A stretch of 64,000 nt of DNA, from positions 186,001 to 250,000 of the forward strand of contig NZ_AEUZ02000001.1 in the NCBI RefSeq assembly GCF_000188055.2, read 5' to 3'. Both the position numbers and the translations under genes were made by a program. This stretch comes from Streptococcus urinalis 2285-97 (GTDB lineage Bacteria > Bacillota > Bacilli > Lactobacillales > Streptococcaceae). Below, piece after piece: positions 61,439 through 64,000 of this stretch (positions are counted from its first letter, which is position 1; the number at the start of each line of letters is the position of its first letter). The notes beneath the pieces are model-generated. The model made no database searches. It saw only the letters and a program-made list of their open reading frames with translations, and was not told the origin of the DNA.

Positions 61439-61477
61439 ATGCATATAGCAAGATACAAAAACGGAGATATTGTTTAA
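61439..61477 (+). CDS. Mini-ORF 2, 12-residue peptide (MHIARYKNGDIV)
   Basis: ATG 61439 follows ATGGAGGG and reads 12 codons to TAA 61475-61477. It shares the H-V/I-ARYKNGD core with mini-ORF 1. Both sit in one predicted transcription unit bounded by the promoter at 61095 and the terminator at 61638. No family is recognised. Behind it, at about 61530, is a third AAGGAGAG box with a degenerate frame encoding TNTTNNNWFSL and, one base shifted, a hydrophobic tail IPLIISILGLIL, perhaps a decayed membrane peptide. Confidence 0.45.
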   Translation: MHIARYKNGDIV

Positions 61478-61637
61478 CATATTTTTAAAATGATCTATAC
61501 TTAAAGGATAAATAGAAAATTTATAATAAAAAGGAGAGATAGTCGAATAAAGACGAATACAACAAACAATAATTGGTTTTCTTTATTCCTCTTATTATTT
61601 CAATCCTAGGTCTCATTCTTTAAATAAAATAAGAAAG

Positions 61638-61665
61638 GAAGATAGCTTTTAAGCTATCTTTTTCT
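61638..61665 (+). terminator. Terminator of the short-peptide unit
   Basis: AAGATAGCTT and AAGCTATCTT form a 10-bp perfect stem with a TT centre, followed by T residues. Confidence 0.9.
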
Positions 61666-61676
61666 TTAGTTTATAC

Positions 61677-61705
61677 TTGCAACTAATATTAATTTAAGTT
61701 ATAAT
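61677..61705 (+). promoter_or_regulatory. Promoter of rpsF-ssb-rpsR
   Basis: TTGCAA (61677-61682), 17 bases, TATAAT (61700-61705). Confidence 0.8.
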
Positions 61706-61712
61706 ACTATCT

Positions 61713-61755
61713 TGTGAGAATACCCTCACTTACTCGTGGCAAAGACCATGAGTCA
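61713..61755 (+). promoter_or_regulatory. Leader hairpins before rpsF, candidate S6:S18 binding element
   Basis: GTGAG-AATACC-CTCAC, then ACTC-G-TGG-CAAAGA-CCA-T-GAGT (61732-61753) with a symmetric internal mismatch. A bulged hairpin before rpsF is the place where the S6:S18 complex represses in other bacteria; the match to that motif is by position and general shape only. Confidence 0.45.
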
Positions 61756-61779
61756 TTAGACCAAAAGGAGGAACTATCA

Positions 61780-62070
61780 ATGGCAAAATACGAAATTCTT
61801 TATATTATTCGTCCAAACATTGAAGAAGAAGCAAAAACTGCTTTGGTATCACGCTTTGACTCTATCTTAACTGACAATGGTGCAACTGTTGTTGATTCAA
61901 AAGATTGGGAAAAACGTCGTCTTGCATACGAAATCAATGATTTCCGTGAAGGACTATACCACATTGTTAACGTTGAAGCTAACGAAGATACAGCTCTTAA
62001 CGAGTTTGATCGTCTTTCAAAAATCAACGGTGACATTCTTCGTCATATGATCGTTAAACTCGACGCTTAA
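61780..62070 (+). CDS. rpsF: 30S ribosomal protein S6
   Basis: S6 binds the platform of the small subunit together with S18. The 96-residue protein starts [17 protein letters not shown] at ATG 61780 after AAGGAGGAAC. The in-frame GTG/ATG-like extension from 61714 would cover the leader hairpins and is not used. It heads the conserved rpsF-ssb-rpsR operon. Confidence 0.98.
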   Translation: MAKYEILYIIRPNIEEEAKTALVSRFDSILTDNGATVVDSKDWEKRRLAYEINDFREGLYHIVNVEANEDTALNEFDRLSKINGDILRHMIVKLDA

Positions 62071-62081
62071 GAAGGTGTTTT

Positions 62082-62567
62082 ATGATAAATAATGTAGTAC
62101 TAGTTGGTCGTATGACCAAAGATGCAGAACTCCGTTACACACCAAGTCAAGTAGCTGTTGCTACTTTTACACTTGCTGTTAACAGAACTTTTAAAAGCCA
62201 AAATGGTGAACGTGAGGCAGATTTTATTAACTGTGTCATTTGGCGCCAATCAGCTGAAAATTTAGCAAATTGGGCTAAAAAAGGATCACTTGTCGGTATC
62301 ACAGGGCGTATTCAAACACGTAACTATGAAAATCAACAAGGTCAACGTGTATACGTAACAGAAGTTATTGCAGACAATTTCCAAATGTTGGAAAGTCGTG
62401 CTACACGTGAAGGTAACTCAAATAGTTCTTATAATTCTGGTGGCTATAATAGCTCATCGAGTAACTATTCATCTTCACAACAACAAACACCAAATTTTGG
62501 TAGAGATGAAAGTCCATTTGGAAACTCAAATCCAATGGATATCTCAGATGATGATCTTCCATTCTAA
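62082..62567 (+). CDS. ssb: Single-stranded DNA-binding protein
   Basis: SSB protects single-stranded DNA in replication and repair. The 161-residue protein has an N-terminal OB fold (1-105, [38 protein letters not shown]), a Ser/Asn/Gln-rich flexible linker (about 110-145), and the acidic tip ISDDDLPF that recruits partner proteins. As the copy between rpsF and rpsR it is the essential housekeeping SSB rather than the competence-specific SsbB. Confidence 0.98.
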   Translation: MINNVVLVGRMTKDAELRYTPSQVAVATFTLAVNRTFKSQNGEREADFINCVIWRQSAENLANWAKKGSLVGITGRIQTRNYENQQGQRVYVTEVIADNFQMLESRATREGNSNSSYNSGGYNSSSSNYSSSQQQTPNFGRDESPFGNSNPMDISDDDLPF

Positions 62568-62679
62568 GGAATTGGACAAATACTCAATTTACTTTGAGTA
62601 AAGGGAAAAGTATATTAGAAAATCATTTAGAGTTATTTCTAGCTTTTCCAAATTAAGAGAATATAAAGGAGAACTAAAC

Positions 62680-62919
62680 ATGGCTCAACAACGTCGTGGC
62701 GGATTCAAACGCCGTAAAAAAGTTGATTTTATCGCAGCTAACAAAATTGAATATGTTGATTACAAAGATACTGAACTTCTTAGCCGTTTTGTTTCAGAAC
62801 GTGGAAAAATTCTTCCTCGTCGTGTAACTGGAACTTCAGCTAAAAATCAACGTAAAGTAACAACAGCAATCAAACGTGCTCGTGTTATGGCACTTATGCC
62901 TTACGTGAACGAAGACTAA
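62680..62919 (+). CDS. rpsR: 30S ribosomal protein S18
   Basis: S18 is the partner of S6 on the platform. The 79-residue protein has [38 protein letters not shown] and the basic C-terminus with [19 protein letters not shown] 62680 follows AAAGGAGAAC. A 110-base gap separates it from ssb. Its initial Ala is the presumed substrate of RimI encoded at 54441. Confidence 0.98.
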
Positions 62920-62920
62920 T

Positions 62921-62951
62921 AAAAAGACAGCTGAAAGCTGTCTTTTTATTT
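62921..62951 (+). terminator. Terminator after rpsR
   Basis: AAAAAGACAGCT and AGCTGTCTTTTT form a 12-bp perfect stem with a GAA loop. Confidence 0.92.
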
Positions 62952-63044
62952 TCCTGATCCAGTCAATTTAATCAATGAATTGTCAGATGATTTTTTACTC
63001 AAAATATGATAAAATAAATGGTAAAAATTATTTTTGGAGAGAAA

Positions 63045-63572
63045 ATGAGTACTGAAGATTATAAGCCGACCTTTGTGGTCGAAGCTGTATTTGATTTAAA
63101 ACCAGAAGCATTACTACGTCATGGCATTAAAGCTGTTTTAGTTGATTTAGACAATACACTAGTTGCTTGGAACAATCCTGATGGGACAGATGAACTTCGT
63201 GCATGGCTGGATGAGATGACAAAAGCGGATATTCCAGTTGTTGTAGTTTCTAATAATAATCATCGTCGTGTCAGTCGTGCAGTGGAAAAATTCGGTGTTG
63301 ATTTTGTCAGTCGTGCTATGAAACCATTTGCTAGAGGTTTAAGAACGGCTATCGAACGCTACGGCTTTTCACCAGATGAAGTTGCTATGGTTGGTGACCA
63401 ACTCATGACTGATATTCGTGCAGCAAATAGAGTTGGTATCAAATCAATTCTTGTTAGACCTTTGGTCAAATCTGATGCTTGGAATACCAAATTTAATCGA
63501 GCAAGAGAAAAACGTGTTTGGTCTAAGATTGAAGCTAAACATGGTAAAATAACATATAACAAAGGAATTTAA
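63045..63572 (+). CDS. yqeG: YqeG-family HAD phosphatase (subfamily IIIA)
   Basis: A 175-residue HAD hydrolase with the nucleophile motif VDLDNTLVAWNN (about 39-50) and the later MVGDQLMTDI motif (about 118). The family is widespread in Firmicutes, encoded before the ribosome-assembly GTPase yqeH; its substrate is not settled. ATG 63045 follows TTGGAGAG. Its stop overlaps the yqeH start (TAATG), giving translational coupling. Confidence 0.92.
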   Translation: MSTEDYKPTFVVEAVFDLKPEALLRHGIKAVLVDLDNTLVAWNNPDGTDELRAWLDEMTKADIPVVVVSNNNHRRVSRAVEKFGVDFVSRAMKPFARGLRTAIERYGFSPDEVAMVGDQLMTDIRAANRVGIKSILVRPLVKSDAWNTKFNRAREKRVWSKIEAKHGKITYNKGI

Positions 63573-64000
63573 TGGAAGAATTATTCTGCATTGGTTGTGG
63601 TGCAAAAATACAAACTACTGATAAAGAAAAAGCTGGCTATACACCAAAAGCAGCCTTAGAAAAAGGAATGGAAACAGGTGAATTATACTGCCAGCGTTGT
63701 TTTAGGTTACGACATTACAATGAAATCGTTGATGTCAATATTACTGATGATGAATTTCTAACCTTACTTCATGAAGTTGGTGACAGTGATGCATTAGTAG
63801 TTAATGTTGTTGATATTTTTGACTTTAATGGATCAGTTATTCCAGGATTGTCCCGATTTATTTCTGGTAATGATGTGTTACTAGTTGGAAATAAAAAAGA
63901 TATCTTACCTAAGTCAGTTAAAAATCAAAAAGTAACACAGTGGTTAACAGAACGTGCTCATGAAGAAGGGATGAGACCTTTAGATGTCATCTTGACTTCA
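63572..64000 (+). CDS. yqeH: Ribosome biogenesis GTPase YqeH, N-terminal part (3' end outside window)
   Basis: YqeH is a circularly permuted GTPase required for 30S assembly. The visible 143 residues contain the N-terminal zinc-binding pairs CIGCG and CQRC, and the start of the permuted G domain, with NVVDIFDFNGS and the G4 motif GNKKDIL appearing before the P-loop, which lies beyond the window. The ATG at 63572 shares a base with the yqeG stop. Identity is firm; the gene is cut by the window edge. Confidence 0.95.
   Translation, partial: MEELFCIGCGAKIQTTDKEKAGYTPKAALEKGMETGELYCQRCFRLRHYNEIVDVNITDDEFLTLLHEVGDSDALVVNVVDIFDFNGSVIPGLSRFISGNDVLLVGNKKDILPKSVKNQKVTQWLTERAHEEGMRPLDVILTS

Noticed and set aside
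61544..61559. Two CGAATA sequences resembling the SigX (ComX) cin-box
   Set aside because: Each lacks the leading T of TACGAATA, and they lie at the end of a transcription unit rather than before a gene.

Overview
The window is a low-GC Firmicute chromosome segment that reads as Streptococcus. Several diagnostic neighbourhoods are streptococcal: rnpA-yidC-jag near rpmH, purR next to a PrgA-type surface protein and then rpsL-rpsG-fusA-gap, pgk followed by glnR-glnA, rpoY-rnjA, and the chromosome-segregation gene rocS. The purR-prgA-rpsL order and a clusterless MutY suggest the pyogenic side of the genus (S. uberis, S. parauberis or S. iniae vicinity), but I cannot fix the species. No insertion sequence, prophage, CRISPR array, rRNA or tRNA was seen.

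Layout. 1-6,900: the 3' end of radA, a beta-carbonic anhydrase, an orphan bacteriocin-immunity-like gene, gltX, rnpA-yidC-jag, a two-gene LytTR/DUF3021 regulatory module (regulator frameshifted) and rpmH. 7,000-12,600: a sialic acid catabolic locus (RpiR regulator, broken nanE, nanA, sodium:sialate-type symporter, YhcH-type protein, ROK kinase). 12,750-21,400: a nine-gene V-type ATPase operon whose K subunit keeps the Na+ ligands known from Enterococcus hirae. 21,500-24,600: a second, intact nanE, a frameshifted PTS IICB gene and a convergent RpiR regulator. 24,800-32,900: rRNA-processing, ribosome-assembly and housekeeping genes (tatD, rnmV, ksgA, rsgA, rpe, thiN, rmuC, yhaM, purR). 33,000-47,400: a coiled-coil surface protein, rpsL-rpsG-fusA, gap, lppC, pgk, two small membrane genes, glnR-glnA. 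45,700-51,400: the oppABCDF oligopeptide importer. 51,500-63,600: rnjA-rpoY (minus strand), tsaB-rimI-tsaD, a nonsense-interrupted threonine aldolase, a flavoprotein, rocS, a frameshifted MerR gene, mutY, a short-peptide locus, rpsF-ssb-rpsR, yqeG and the start of yqeH.

How the parts fit. Imported sialic acid would be cleaved by NanA to ManNAc and pyruvate, phosphorylated by the ROK kinase, and epimerised by NanE to GlcNAc-6-P. The nanE inside the operon is dead (nonsense plus an A8 frameshift), so this flux must depend on the second nanE about 13 kb away, itself beside a broken PTS transporter. Promoters of the sialic acid, V-ATPase, second nanE and lppC units carry cre-like (CcpA) sequences overlapping or adjoining the core promoter, suggesting joint carbon-catabolite control.

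Five genes in 64 kb carry simple inactivating lesions (LytTR, nanE copy 1, PTS IICB, threonine aldolase, MerR), which fits recent niche-related gene decay. The three pure frameshift cases need read-level confirmation. The most novel-looking piece is a self-contained transcription unit at about 61,095-61,665. It has a promoter, two mini-ORFs with good ribosome binding sites encoding near-identical peptides built with synonymous codon differences, and a terminator.
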